From assembly GCF_918320885.1 (NCBI RefSeq), contig NZ_OU907312.1, forward strand, positions 620,465 to 684,464: DNA of 64,000 nt, read 5' to 3'. Below are positions 37,186 through 46,810 of the stretch, one piece after another. The first letter of the stretch is position 1. Each line of letters starts with the position of its first letter. The position numbers and the translations under genes are program-made. The notes under the pieces were generated by a model. The model was not told the origin of the DNA. It did not search any database and saw only the letters and a list, made by a program, of their open reading frames with translations. Origin of the DNA: an unidentified bacterial endosymbiont. GTDB taxonomy: Bacteria; Pseudomonadota; Gammaproteobacteria; Enterobacterales; G038960095.

Positions 37186-38856
37186 ATGAGTCAAAACAGA
37201 CAGCAATGGTTGCGTTTTATACTAATAGGAGTGTTAGGAATGGGTTGGTTTCACGCGATTTTACGAGCCTACGGATTACCCGTTAAACCAGCTAAACCAC
37301 CCTTAGCCGCCGTACAGCACTTGGTGATCAACAATGGTGCTGATCCCAAATCGCTCGATCCCCATAAAACCTCAAGTGTACCCGAAGCGAATATCATAGA
37401 TGACCTCCTGGAGGGGCTATTTATTTTTGATCGCCATGGCGAAGTAGTTCCTGGGATGGCACTCTACGCTTACAGCTCCAATAAAAAAACCTGGAGCTTT
37501 CATATGCGTCCCGGGGTAAAGTGGTCCAACGGTGATCCCCTGGATGCTCGTGACTTTGTTTATAGCTGGCGGCGGCTGGCCGATCCTAAAACTGCCTCTC
37601 CCAGTGCCGATAGCTTACGGAGCATGAAAGTGGCTAATATCGACGAGATCTTGGCCGGAAAATTACCGCCGGAGGCCTTGGGCGTGAAAGCCCTTGGGCC
37701 GCTGACACTGCATATCACGCTATCGCAACCGTTAGGATTTTTAAAGCAACTGCTCGTCGATAGTAGCTTGCTACCGGTACATCAATCGACTATCGAGCGG
37801 CATGGGGATGAGTGGACCCAAGTGAAAAACTGGGTAGGCAATGGCGCCTACTGTCCCAAAGAGCAGGTGGTGAATGAAAAAGTGGTGCTCAGCCGCAATC
37901 CCAACTACTGGGACAACAACCAGACCGTCATCGATCAAGTCACCTATCTACCACGCAATGAAGAGGCTGAATTAGCTGGTTATCGAAGCGGTGCTATTGA
38001 TATCACCCACGCTAAAATTCCCACAAAACAGCTCCAAAAGTTACAACCTGAGTTTCCTGAGGAGTATCGACTATTTCCGACGCCTGCTGTGAGGGGTTAC
38101 CTATTTAATACAAAAAATCCCCCCTTTAATGATGTGCGGGTACGTCAAGCCTTAAATCTGGCCTTAGATCGAAAATTCATTATGCAGCAGTTGTTAATGC
38201 CGGAAAAATATCTAGCTTATAATGTGGTTCCCGATGGGTTAGGTGGGTTAAAAGCCTACCAGCCGGATTGGATCTCCTGGAGTTTTGAACAGCGCCTGCA
38301 AATGGCTAAAAAACTACTGCAAGACGCCGGGTTTGGACCCCACCATCCGTTGTGTTTTACCTTACTCTATAACACGACTGAATTTAATAAACAGCTGGGA
38401 CTTATAGTCCGTACGCTATGGGATGCCCATTTAGGTGTTAAGGTGACTTTACTCAATCAGGAATGGAAGACTTTTTTAGATACAACAAGTACAGGCAATT
38501 ACCAGGCGGCATACCGTAGTGTTTCTGATGATTCTGGGGAGCCCTATGGGTTACTGGGTGACTATCTTTCCTATAGTTGCCGGAATGAAACAGGTTATAA
38601 CAGCCCAACTTTCGATAACTTGCTTGATAAAGCTCTGGATAGTCTCTACGCTGCTGAGCGTTCTGCCCTGTATCACAAGGCAGAAGCACAACTAGCAGAA
38701 GATGTGCCGCTGATCCCACTGCTCCATCCCGCCGTGATGCGTTTGGTAAAACCCTATGTCGTTGGTTTGAGCGACCGTAACACCATGAATCGGTTTTATA
38801 CTAAAGATCTCCATATCGCCAAACATCCGCTAGCGCCTCAAAAAGTGCGGCAGTAG
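37186..38856 (+). CDS. Oligopeptide-binding protein, OppA/MppA-like, orphan
   Basis: The 556-residue protein is a family 5 extracellular solute-binding protein, close to OppA through most of its length: NNGADPKSLDPHKTSSVPEA, VWTFHLR-like TWSFHMRPGVKWSNGDPLDA, DFVYSWRRLADPKTASPSA, KPPFNDVRVR-like NPPFNDVRVRQALNLALDR and VTLLNQEWKTFLDT. It should bind peptides in the periplasm. The N-terminus (LRFILIGVLGMGWFHAIL) is a hydrophobic segment without a clear cleavage site and could be an uncleaved anchor. AGGTGA before the ATG at 37186 decides that start over a TTG at 37150. No oppBCDF genes are nearby. Confidence 0.85.
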   Translation: MSQNRQQWLRFILIGVLGMGWFHAILRAYGLPVKPAKPPLAAVQHLVINNGADPKSLDPHKTSSVPEANIIDDLLEGLFIFDRHGEVVPGMALYAYSSNKKTWSFHMRPGVKWSNGDPLDARDFVYSWRRLADPKTASPSADSLRSMKVANIDEILAGKLPPEALGVKALGPLTLHITLSQPLGFLKQLLVDSSLLPVHQSTIERHGDEWTQVKNWVGNGAYCPKEQVVNEKVVLSRNPNYWDNNQTVIDQVTYLPRNEEAELAGYRSGAIDITHAKIPTKQLQKLQPEFPEEYRLFPTPAVRGYLFNTKNPPFNDVRVRQALNLALDRKFIMQQLLMPEKYLAYNVVPDGLGGLKAYQPDWISWSFEQRLQMAKKLLQDAGFGPHHPLCFTLLYNTTEFNKQLGLIVRTLWDAHLGVKVTLLNQEWKTFLDTTSTGNYQAAYRSVSDDSGEPYGLLGDYLSYSCRNETGYNSPTFDNLLDKALDSLYAAERSALYHKAEAQLAEDVPLIPLLHPAVMRLVKPYVVGLSDRNTMNRFYTKDLHIAKHPLAPQKVRQ

Positions 38857-38900
38857 GCCTTCAGCTCACGAGTAACTGATTCTCACACTATTTCTATACA

Positions 38901-38943
38901 CCCCTTGCTCTGCCATACACTCACTTTTGGCAGGGCTCAGGGG
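38901..38943. terminator. Hairpin between convergent oppA-like gene and corA
   Basis: ccccttgctctgcca (38901-38915) can pair with tggcagggctcagggg (38928-38943), with one bulge, around a 12-base loop containing cttttg. It lies in the 92-bp gap between the two convergent genes, where a bidirectional terminator is expected; there is no strong U-run on either side. Confidence 0.5.
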
Positions 38944-38948
38944 CTCAC

Positions 38949-39899
38949 TTACAACCACCCTTTACGTTTGAAATAGAGATAGGGCACTACGCCGGCCAGT
39001 AGCATCATTCCCAAAGACATGGGGTAGCCCCACACCAATTGCAACTCCGGCATATGGATAAAATTCATACCATAACTGGAAGCGACCAAGGTGGGTGGTA
39101 GAAAAATCACCGACACGACCGAGAAAATCTTGATAATACGGTTCTGTTCAATATTAATAAAACCCATGGCGGCTTGTAATAGGAAATTCACTTTCTGGAA
39201 TAGCGCTTCATTGTGCGGGAGCAATGAGTCAATATCTTGCAATATTTCTCGCGCTTGCACGGATTGATTATCATGCATTCTGGTTTTACGTAACAAGAAA
39301 TTCAGTGCTCGCTGGGTATCCATCAGACACAACCGCACTTTCCAGCCAATATCTTCCTGCTCTGCCAAAGTAGACAGGGCCGTATCAAAGAGTTCCCCCT
39401 GTTTACCCCCCAAAATAACCCGACTTAAGGACTCCAGTCCGCTATAGACCGTTTCAATTTCATCCGCTAGCTGTTCAATTTTAGTTTCAAAGAGATCCAG
39501 TAATAGCTCATAGGCATTCCCGTTCACCAACGTCTGCCTACGAGCCCGCATCCGGTATAAGCGAAATGCCGGCAACTCCCGCTCACGTAGCGTGTAGAGC
39601 CGTTCATCATGAATGGTAAACGCTACGGTCGCATTGCCGGAGCGATCAACCGCATCCTGGTAGTAGAAGAATGAGTGAATATGCAGACCATTGCTGTCTT
39701 CAAAGCAGCGGGCACTGGCTTCAATATCATCTAGCTCTGGTTGTGTAGCCAGCAGTTGACCTAGCTGCTGTTTAATAATCTCGCGATCATGCTCCTCCGG
39801 CTCTACTAGATCGATCCATACAGCGGTGCTCAGATTGACCTGCTCATCCAATTCCAGCCGCACCAGACGGCGCTTATCCAGTGTAAAGGCGCTGAGCAT
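38949..39899 (-). CDS. corA: Magnesium/cobalt transport protein CorA
   Basis: The 316-residue protein (same length as E. coli) forms a pentameric Mg2+ channel. The large cytoplasmic domain includes [20 protein letters not shown], and two C-terminal helices flank the selectivity motif YGMN (GMN at 277-279) and end KRKGWL. It is 47 bp downstream of uvrD on the same strand, as in E. coli. Confidence 0.97.
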   Translation of the reverse strand: MLSAFTLDKRRLVRLELDEQVNLSTAVWIDLVEPEEHDREIIKQQLGQLLATQPELDDIEASARCFEDSNGLHIHSFFYYQDAVDRSGNATVAFTIHDERLYTLRERELPAFRLYRMRARRQTLVNGNAYELLLDLFETKIEQLADEIETVYSGLESLSRVILGGKQGELFDTALSTLAEQEDIGWKVRLCLMDTQRALNFLLRKTRMHDNQSVQAREILQDIDSLLPHNEALFQKVNFLLQAAMGFINIEQNRIIKIFSVVSVIFLPPTLVASSYGMNFIHMPELQLVWGYPMSLGMMLLAGVVPYLYFKRKGWL

Positions 39900-39945
39900 G
39901 TTATTATCCTCTAGGGGTTGACGCTATCACTAGCAGTCGTCATAT

Positions 39946-42201
39946 TTAAGGAAGCCTATCCAATCTAGCATAAGCGATCACCAACCACTTGGTTCCCTGA
40001 GTATCAAACGAGACCTGCACACGGCGATGCGGTTCACTCCCTTCGAGTGCCACCACCTTGCCGAGGCCGAACTTCGGATGTGAGACCCGTTGCCCCAGGG
40101 TGAAAATCCCCGCACCCTCTGCAGCCGGCCTAGCTGACGCCCAATCACTGGCGGCGCTGGGTGGTGGCGCTGGCCGCTGGGCTGCCGTGCGGTCTAGGCG
40201 TGGTTCGCTCGGATCTACCCGCCCCCGTGGGGTGGTATAGCAGCCATATCCTACCCTGTCAGCTGGCAGCCTCTCCAAACAGTGCTGGGGCAGTTCAGAC
40301 AGGAAGCGCGATGGCTGCTGTTCCGTAGAGAGGCCATACAGACGACGAACGGCGGCATAGCTGATGAAGAGTTGATTCATGGCGCGGGTGATCCCGACAT
40401 AAGCCAAGCGCCGCTCCTCCTCCAAACGTTCACCCTGCCTTAAGGATTGACTGCTCGGAAAGAGCCCCTCTTCCAGACCGACCATAAAGATCTGGGGAAA
40501 CTCCAGACCCTTAGCGCTATGCAAGGTCATTAACTGCACCGCCGGTTGATCAGGGCCGCTACCGCGCTCCCCAGCCTCTAACACCACATGGCTGAGAAAG
40601 GCCTGCAGCGGGCTCTGTTGTGGATCCTGCTCATCCAGTTTAAATTGGCGGGTCGCGGTCACCAGCTCTCGCAAATTGTCTAGACGTGTCTGCCCCAGCT
40701 CCCCTTGAGTCTGTTCATAGAATTGCCACAGCCCCGAGTGGCGAATCACCTGATCGGTCTGTTGGTGTAGGGGTAAATCCAGACTATCACGTGCCAGGGC
40801 TTCAATCAGCTCTAGAAAGCGTTGTACTGCCGCGGCTGCTCGTCCAGTTAATCCCTGTTGTTGTAACAACTGTAAAGCGGCAGGCCACAGAGGCGTCGCG
40901 TGCGCCCGTGCTGCTTGGCGGATTAACAGTAGTGTACGCTCGCCAATGCCGCGGGTGGGTGTATTAATCACCCGTTCAAAAGCGACATCATCCTGGCGGT
41001 TCACGATTAACCGCAAATAGGCCAAAGCATCTTTGATCTCTTGGCGCTCGAAAAAGCGCAGGCCGCCGTAAATACGGTAGGGGATATTGGCGCGTAACAG
41101 CGCCTCTTCCAATACCCGAGATTGTGCATTATTCCGATACAGAATGGCACAGTCACTGAAGGGACGACCCTGTCTCTGCCAGCACCGCAGCTGATCCACC
41201 ACAAAGCGTGCTTCAGCCAGCTCATCAGTGGCACTATGCAAAGTAATTTGAGCCCCTAACGGACTCTCTGTCCACAGATTTTTGCCAAGCCGGCCGCTGT
41301 TATGCGTGATTAAGGCATTGGCAGCCTGCAAAATATGGCCGCTCGAGCGGTAATTTTGCTCTAGGCGTACCGTAGTGACTGCTGAGAAGTCCTGACAGAA
41401 CTGCTGGAGATTCTCCACCTGCGCCCCGCGCCATCCATAGATAGATTGATCATCATCGCCAACAATCACCACTTTAGCGCTCTCACCCGCTAAACAGCGG
41501 ATCCAGGCATATTGCTGGCTATTGGTGTCTTGAAACTCGTCTACCAGGATATTGGTGAAGCGTCTACGGTACTGCTCCAACACTAGCGGCTTATCTAGCC
41601 ACAACTCATGTGCGCGCAATAACAATTCAGCAAAATCGACTAGACCCGCTCGATCACAGGCCTCTTGGTAGCTCTGATAAATAGCGAGCCAGGTGCTCTC
41701 TGTACTAGAATCACACACCACAACGTGCCGTGGTCGCAATCCTGCCTCTTTTTTGGCGTTGATATATCCAGCAGCTTGGCGGGCTGGCCACTGCTTCTCA
41801 TCTAAATTCCGTAAACGAATCAAGCGTCGCAGCAGCTGCAATTGATCGTCTGCATCGATAATTTGAAAATCTAGCGGTAATCCCGCCTCTAGCGTGTGGA
41901 TCCGCAGCAAGCGGTGCGCCATGCCATGAAAGGTGCCGATCCACACCTCATGGTGTGACCGCTGCAGGAGCTGGTCGATCCGTTGGCGGATCTGTCCAGC
42001 AGCTTGATTAGAAAAAGTCACCGCTAAAATAGTCGAAGGAAAACAGCGCTCTACCGCTAATAACCAAGCGATGCGATGCACTAATACCCGGGTTTTTCCG
42101 GTGCCAGCACCTGCCAGCACTAGCAAATTGCCACGGAGCGCTGAAACCGCCAGCCGCTGCTTTTCATTCAAACCTTCGAGTAACGCCGATCCCTCTATCA
42201 C
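39946..42201 (-). CDS. uvrD: DNA helicase II (UvrD)
   Basis: The 751-residue superfamily 1A helicase unwinds DNA 3'-5' in nucleotide excision and mismatch repair. It has Walker A LAGAGTGKTR (lysine 36), AVTFSNQAAGQIRQRI, WIGTFHG, NILVDEFQDTN, VGDDDQSIYGWRGAQ, RLEQNYRSS, TLHSAKGLEFP and RRLAYVGITRAM. The C-terminal region before the Tudor-like RVSHPKFGLGKVVALEG is an Ala/Pro-rich insertion, making it about 30 residues longer than E. coli. The start is GTG at 42199-42201, with AGGTGGGG just upstream. yigB, which separates xerC and uvrD in E. coli, is missing. Confidence 0.96.
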   Translation of the reverse strand: MIEGSALLEGLNEKQRLAVSALRGNLLVLAGAGTGKTRVLVHRIAWLLAVERCFPSTILAVTFSNQAAGQIRQRIDQLLQRSHHEVWIGTFHGMAHRLLRIHTLEAGLPLDFQIIDADDQLQLLRRLIRLRNLDEKQWPARQAAGYINAKKEAGLRPRHVVVCDSSTESTWLAIYQSYQEACDRAGLVDFAELLLRAHELWLDKPLVLEQYRRRFTNILVDEFQDTNSQQYAWIRCLAGESAKVVIVGDDDQSIYGWRGAQVENLQQFCQDFSAVTTVRLEQNYRSSGHILQAANALITHNSGRLGKNLWTESPLGAQITLHSATDELAEARFVVDQLRCWQRQGRPFSDCAILYRNNAQSRVLEEALLRANIPYRIYGGLRFFERQEIKDALAYLRLIVNRQDDVAFERVINTPTRGIGERTLLLIRQAARAHATPLWPAALQLLQQQGLTGRAAAAVQRFLELIEALARDSLDLPLHQQTDQVIRHSGLWQFYEQTQGELGQTRLDNLRELVTATRQFKLDEQDPQQSPLQAFLSHVVLEAGERGSGPDQPAVQLMTLHSAKGLEFPQIFMVGLEEGLFPSSQSLRQGERLEEERRLAYVGITRAMNQLFISYAAVRRLYGLSTEQQPSRFLSELPQHCLERLPADRVGYGCYTTPRGRVDPSEPRLDRTAAQRPAPPPSAASDWASARPAAEGAGIFTLGQRVSHPKFGLGKVVALEGSEPHRRVQVSFDTQGTKWLVIAYARLDRLP

Positions 42202-42278
42202 GGTGCCCCACCTACGGTGATCTTCATTGCCACGGAGTATAGCAGCCTAAAGGTGCGAGCTAAAGCAACCTGATAGTG

Positions 42279-43259
42279 CTAGGAACGATCCAGTGAAGGC
42301 TTGCGCCGTTGGGCTCGTGGATGGCTGGCGTCGTAGACCGAAGCCAGCTGCTGGAAGTTTAGATGTGTATAGATCTGCGTGCTCGACAGGCTGGCATGCC
42401 CTAATAACTCTTGTACCGCTCGCAAATCACCGCTGGCCCCTAGCAGATGGGTAGCAAAGCCATGGCGCAATCGGTGGGGGTGCAATGGACTGCTCAGCTG
42501 CTGCGATCGTCCCCACTGGGCTAAGCGCTTCTGTACGGCCCGTGCTGACAGAGGCCGCCCCTGCGCTGTGACAAACAGGGCATCCCCTTGTCGAGGCAGC
42601 GTGGCACGCCACTGCAACCACCGCTGTAACCACTCGATGGCCACGCTGCCCAATGGCAATTGACGCATTTTCCCGCCCTTGCCAACCACGCGGACATCAC
42701 CGCTCTCCAGGTTAAGGCAGTGGATCGTTAACCCCACGGCCTCTGCCAGGCGTAATCCCGCCGTATAGAGTAGCTCCATCAACGCCCGATCCCGTACCGA
42801 GAGCAGATCACTGGCCTCCAGGTTCAGCAGTTTTTGCACTTCATCGACCTCTATACCCTTAGGCAATAGCCGGGCCTTCCGTGGTAAGGTCAACCGTTTA
42901 ACGGGGTTAACCTTCATCCCCTCACGCTGTAGCAGGTAGTTGAAAAAACTGCGGAGCGCCGAAAATCGCTGCCGTAAACTGGCAGCACTCAGTCCAGCTA
43001 ATTTGCCCTTGACGGCCAACTGCCGCACCCAGGCCTCATCTAGCTGTGTCCAGGTGACCAAACCGCAGATCGGCATCTGGCTAGCCAGCACGGCCAAATG
43101 ACGGCTATAACTCTGTTGGGTGTGCGGACTTAAACGACGCTCAACCTTTAAATAATTCAGGAACCGGGCTATCGATGGCTCAAGACCCTCTGCTGAATCT
43201 GTGCTGATCTCAAGCGTAGTCTTTGCGGTCTCTTTAGGGAGATAACGCACTGGATTCAC
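42279..43259 (-). CDS. xerC: Tyrosine recombinase XerC
   Basis: With XerD this recombinase resolves chromosome dimers at dif. The N-terminal SAM-like domain ([26 protein letters not shown]) is followed by the catalytic domain: Arg in [13 protein letters not shown], Lys in [44 protein letters not shown] with the His and nucleophilic Tyr. RHSFATH of E. coli is RHGFATH here. Several GTG starts are possible (43271, 43262, 43259); I choose 43259, which overlaps the dapF stop as GTGA and lies about 12 bases from GAGGGG. That gives 326 residues against 298 in E. coli, the extra being N-terminal. The stop codon is TAG. Confidence 0.94.
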   Translation of the reverse strand: MNPVRYLPKETAKTTLEISTDSAEGLEPSIARFLNYLKVERRLSPHTQQSYSRHLAVLASQMPICGLVTWTQLDEAWVRQLAVKGKLAGLSAASLRQRFSALRSFFNYLLQREGMKVNPVKRLTLPRKARLLPKGIEVDEVQKLLNLEASDLLSVRDRALMELLYTAGLRLAEAVGLTIHCLNLESGDVRVVGKGGKMRQLPLGSVAIEWLQRWLQWRATLPRQGDALFVTAQGRPLSARAVQKRLAQWGRSQQLSSPLHPHRLRHGFATHLLGASGDLRAVQELLGHASLSSTQIYTHLNFQQLASVYDASHPRAQRRKPSLDRS

Positions 43260-44125
43260 CACGGCAACCACCCCTCATAAACGAGGCTCGCCACGCTGAT
43301 CATCGACAGCGGATGCCCAGGACCTAGCCACTGAACCTGCAGGGTTCCTCCAGGGAGATCAACCAGCACTCGGGAGGACAATAGCCCCTGATCAATCCCA
43401 CAGGCTACTGCAGCACAAGCACCACTGCCGCAGGCTTGCGTTTCACCGACCCCACGCTCATAAACCCGTAAGCAGATCTGCTGGGGGGTCACGATCTGCA
43501 TAAAACCAACGTTGGTCTGCTGTGCAAAGCGCTCATGGGTGGTGATTTGTGCTCCCAAGAGCAGCACCGGTGCACTACGACAATCCTGAACGGCTAATAC
43601 ACAGTGGGGGTTCCCCATCGAAACCACCCCACAGGACACTGTTTTCTGTGACAGCTGTAGACAATACTGTTTTTCACGCTGAGCCGCCTTAAAAGGGATT
43701 TGTGCGGGTTCAAAGCAGGGCTCGCCCAGCGTTAGTTGAATACGATCATCTGCCAGCACCGTCAGCAAGAGCTGGCCGCTGTGCGTACTGATCCGAATTG
43801 TGCGGCGATTAGTCAGCCCTTTGAGTCGCACAAAATAGGCTAGTGCGCAAGCACCATTGCCGCACTGCGCGATCTCTTGGCCATTGGCATTGAACATTCG
43901 ATAATGAAAGTCTAGATCGGGATCATAGGGGGGTTCAACCAGCAATAGTTGATCAAAACCTACCCCATAGTGGCGATCGGCCAGCTTGCGTATCTGCTCT
44001 TCGGAGAAGAATACTTTTTGGGTCACTGCATCCAGCACCATAAAGTCATTCCCCAGGCTCTGCATTTTGCAAAAGTGGAGGCCTTTTTTCTTCAAAGCAG
44101 GGCGGCTACTGAACAGCATACTCAT
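43256..44125 (-). CDS. dapF: Diaminopimelate epimerase
   Basis: The 289-residue enzyme converts LL- to meso-diaminopimelate for lysine and peptidoglycan. The two catalytic cysteines are in QCGNGA and [14 protein letters not shown], and [11 protein letters not shown] and RVYERGVGE are intact. The usual CGNGARCFARFV is [12 protein letters not shown], so the normally conserved Arg after CGNGA is Cys. The ATG at 44125 gives 15 residues before the point where E. coli begins; no better start codon is present. yigA is missing, and xerC overlaps the end. Confidence 0.95.
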   Translation of the reverse strand: MSMLFSSRPALKKKGLHFCKMQSLGNDFMVLDAVTQKVFFSEEQIRKLADRHYGVGFDQLLLVEPPYDPDLDFHYRMFNANGQEIAQCGNGACALAYFVRLKGLTNRRTIRISTHSGQLLLTVLADDRIQLTLGEPCFEPAQIPFKAAQREKQYCLQLSQKTVSCGVVSMGNPHCVLAVQDCRSAPVLLLGAQITTHERFAQQTNVGFMQIVTPQQICLRVYERGVGETQACGSGACAAVACGIDQGLLSSRVLVDLPGGTLQVQWLGPGHPLSMISVASLVYEGWLPW

Positions 44126-44131
44126 AGGCGA

Positions 44132-44338
44132 TCAAGCGGGGCTAGTGACTGGACAGCTGATAGTGAGCTGCTGCTGGCTAGGCGCCGTTAACGCCGAGTG
44201 CGGGAGGATGAGTGGACCTTTGACGCCGCAGCCAAACAGCGGTAACACCAGCAATACCCTGAAGTAATGTTTAAGCGCTAATCGGCTCACAGCGTTTGAA
44301 ATCCAGTGAGGTTTAGGAAAGATCGGCTTATCAGGCAT
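44132..44338 (-). CDS. lptM: LPS-assembly lipoprotein LptM (YifL)
   Basis: The short product has a lipobox LPLFGCG followed by VKGPLILP, matching the GCGLKGPLYFP hallmark of YifL/LptM, which helps LptD fold at the outer membrane. It lies just upstream of dapF as in E. coli. From the ATG at 44338 the peptide before the lipid-modified Cys is 36 residues, rather long. A GTG at 44290 would give a more usual 20-residue signal (SRLALKHYFRVLLVLPLFG). The tail is shorter than in E. coli. Confidence 0.8.
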   Translation of the reverse strand: MPDKPIFPKPHWISNAVSRLALKHYFRVLLVLPLFGCGVKGPLILPHSALTAPSQQQLTISCPVTSPA

Positions 44339-44494
44339 GCTATAAAACCTTACGATGACGCTTATTAAGATTGTACACTACTCGCTTGCATAACCCCTAC
44401 TCTCTCGTCAAGATGCCTCATTAATCGACCATGCGGTCCTTGTATCGGGCACTGCCCTGCAGGGTAACCAGACACTCAGAGGGGTTTTTCAACG

Positions 44495-44839
44495 ATGAAT
44501 GAGACGAAATTCCATCACCTAGCGGACCAAGTGATGGCGCAGATTGAACAGATCCTAGAGGATTTCAGTCAACACGCCGCCCCTCAACACAGCATAGACT
44601 ATGAAAACGACGGCAGTGTATTGACCTTGCTATTGAACGATCAGAGTAAAATCATCCTCAATCGGCAGAGCGCCCTGCAGCAGCTCTGGCTGGCAACACG
44701 GTGCACCGGCTACCACTTTAGTTATCAAGCGCAGCAGTGGATCTGTGTTCGGTCCGGCCGCTCGCTAGGGGCGGTGCTGAGCGAAGCCTGTGCTCAGCAA
44801 GCGGGCGTGATCCTGGCTTTTGATGACCTGGTTTTTTGA
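44495..44839 (+). CDS. cyaY: Frataxin homologue CyaY
   Basis: The 114-residue protein binds iron and IscS and tunes Fe-S cluster assembly. It shows the acidic first helix (FHHLADQVMAQIEQILEDF), SVLTLLL, SKIILNRQSALQQLWLATR and GYHFSYQAQQWICVRSG. It is divergent from lptM-dapF, the conserved enterobacterial arrangement. E. coli CyaY is 106 residues. Confidence 0.94.
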   Translation: MNETKFHHLADQVMAQIEQILEDFSQHAAPQHSIDYENDGSVLTLLLNDQSKIILNRQSALQQLWLATRCTGYHFSYQAQQWICVRSGRSLGAVLSEACAQQAGVILAFDDLVF

Positions 44840-45125
44840 GACTACGGCAGCGGGCTAGGGGGCATTGCCCCGGCCCCTCACAGGGGGAGCGGGTAGTGAC
44901 TCTCAATCATTGGTGAATGAATTGCTTAGTCGTTTTTGCAAGCTGTCTAAGCCAGTTAGACCTAGGCTGAATCACTGCTAGAATATTTCTAAGTGCATTC
45001 CACCAACAATCATGGTAAGCCACTACCAAAAAATCTCCTGAGTGGATCGTTTTTATATTTCATAAAAGGATAAAAAATGTTATCTTTATGATAATTTTTA
45101 TTCTAAAAATGAGACAAAGATTATT

Positions 45126-46094
45126 ATGTTGAACTGTTTTAACTTTAAAGTAATGAAAAAAAATGAAAAGTCAGCCCAAAAGCAACCAAACAGATCAGCA
45201 GCAGAGTCACTGCTGGCTAGCCAAATTGACGACATGCGCCACTTAAGCCTGTTATGGTCGAGGGGTAGCCAGAATAATCATCAACCGCCTCAGGAATCAT
45301 CATTCCTTACAGTAGCTGAACCAGCAGCAGTACCCAAAAAAACCTGGATTGAGCAGTTTATAAAGGATCATGACTACGTTAATGTGCCAGCTCCCGCTAA
45401 TGGCTATTTGTTACATTTTAAATCAAATGATAATCACTCGCCTCAGCAATCATCAGAAGATCATGATTACGTTAATATGTCAGCTCAGAAATCATTAGTC
45501 TTTAGGTCAGATAAACCAAAGGAAGACTCAATAACCACTCGGGGAGAACACTCTATAGTCGATCAAGATTATACCATTATGAAAGGTCAACCTAAATGTA
45601 CTACTTCTGGTGATAGCTGTTCATGGTGTTCTAAATTGAAGGACGCTCCCTCGCCTCAGGAATCACTAGGCACTGGATTACAACTACAACAATCACTCGA
45701 TCAAGCAATAGCTGAAATGGAGCAATTGAGTGAAGAGTTTAGTCAACGCTTGCTGTTACCACAAGACATTCATTCAGTTTTAAAACATCGATTACCCGTG
45801 AAGTCATCGTCAGCCAAGACGACAGCATCACAAAAATCAAGCATTACAACTGGAATAAATACAAAGATTCCAGCAACTGAGATGATGAGTTGTGAACTGA
45901 GGCAGGTTCTGCAAAATCGGAAGGAAAGAATAGAAAAAAATGAGCGGGCTCAGGTAAAAGGAGAAACATTGCCGCAGCAGATGACCGCTATGAATGATAA
46001 TTATCTATCTGGGACAGAACCTTTTAACATCCAATTCTATCCTGATAGTAGAACAAATTTAGCGGTTACCGTTTCTGGCAATAGGAGTCAGTGA
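45126..46094 (+). CDS. Unknown protein with repeated DxDYxxM/V tyrosine motifs, candidate secreted effector
   Basis: The 322-residue product matches no family I recognise. It is hydrophilic, rich in Ser, Gln, Lys and Glu, with no signal peptide or membrane helix. Three tyrosines sit in the same acidic setting: DHDYVNV (Y84), EDHDYVNM (Y115) and DQDYTIM (Y149). The short string SPQES/PPQES/SPQQS occurs three times, so the N-terminal half seems to be built by duplication. A helical stretch follows (about 185-220, LQQSLDQAIAEMEQLSEEFS) and a basic ELRQVLQNRKERIEKNE (257-273). YVNV/YVNM and YTIM fit the eukaryotic SH2-binding classes YxNx and YxxM. It is AT-richer than the core genes. A host-phosphorylated effector is an attractive but unproven idea. 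Confidence 0.7.
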   Translation: MLNCFNFKVMKKNEKSAQKQPNRSAAESLLASQIDDMRHLSLLWSRGSQNNHQPPQESSFLTVAEPAAVPKKTWIEQFIKDHDYVNVPAPANGYLLHFKSNDNHSPQQSSEDHDYVNMSAQKSLVFRSDKPKEDSITTRGEHSIVDQDYTIMKGQPKCTTSGDSCSWCSKLKDAPSPQESLGTGLQLQQSLDQAIAEMEQLSEEFSQRLLLPQDIHSVLKHRLPVKSSSAKTTASQKSSITTGINTKIPATEMMSCELRQVLQNRKERIEKNERAQVKGETLPQQMTAMNDNYLSGTEPFNIQFYPDSRTNLAVTVSGNRSQ

Positions 46095-46157
46095 CTGGGC
46101 TAATCACCCTGATAGTCTTTAATAAATCATCTTCATGATTTATCAGCCCTCCTAGGA

Positions 46158-46670
46158 TCACAGAAGACGCATGTCAGGATTGTGCTGGCCGAGGATAAGC
46201 CCCCCGACATAGCGACGGTAGCAGGCGGGCTCTCCATCCATCAGCACGGTTTCACTACCCTGGAAGGTGCTAATATCACCCTCGGGACGATTGCTATAGA
46301 GCAGGTTCCCTCGCTTGTACTCCTCTGGGCCGCGCGTTGGGAAATGCGCGATCGGCCGCCTCAGCACCTCTTTTAGGAATGAGAACAGCGGTTGCTTGAG
46401 GTGAGTATACGCCTCATGAACGCCCCCTCGATAGACCATGCCCCACACGGGGATCGCTTGGTACCAGACGGTTTCCATGCCCACATCGATAATCTCTCCA
46501 CAGTACTGATCCTCATAGCGAAAGGGATCCCTTTCGAAAAGATAATTGTTTGACTGCGGGCTTTTGGAGGCGACACGAGCGGCAGACTCTGTCGCTGCGT
46601 AGGTAGCCCGTTTGGCCTCGACAATAAAATCACAGAGCTGCTGTCGTGGGAGTTCGGTAATCAACATCAT
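46158..46670 (-). CDS. DUF5680 domain protein
   Basis: The 170-residue protein opens QQLCDFIVEAKRATYA and ends GEPACYRRYVGGLILGQ, with EEYKRGNLLYSNRPEGDIST in the middle, the pattern of DUF5680 proteins (FIxxAKxxTYA, G-x-x-x-Y-x-N-x-x-x-G, F-x-G-x-E). These are small soluble proteins of unknown function found in many bacteria. The first half carries an Arg/Ser-rich insertion. The ATG at 46668-46670 has GAGG nearby. Function is not assigned. Confidence 0.75.
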   Translation of the reverse strand: MMLITELPRQQLCDFIVEAKRATYAATESAARVASKSPQSNNYLFERDPFRYEDQYCGEIIDVGMETVWYQAIPVWGMVYRGGVHEAYTHLKQPLFSFLKEVLRRPIAHFPTRGPEEYKRGNLLYSNRPEGDISTFQGSETVLMDGEPACYRRYVGGLILGQHNPDMRLL

Positions 46671-46810
46671 GATCTCTACCTCAGTGTTGGTTGGTAACGA
46701 GTTTCCCCTGGATAAGAGGGTAGTTTTTGCGGCGGGCAGGCACTACAGTGCTAGCACTGATAGAGCAACAGGCGCACCGCTTGGGAATTCGACGCTCGCT
46801 CTCTACGGTG

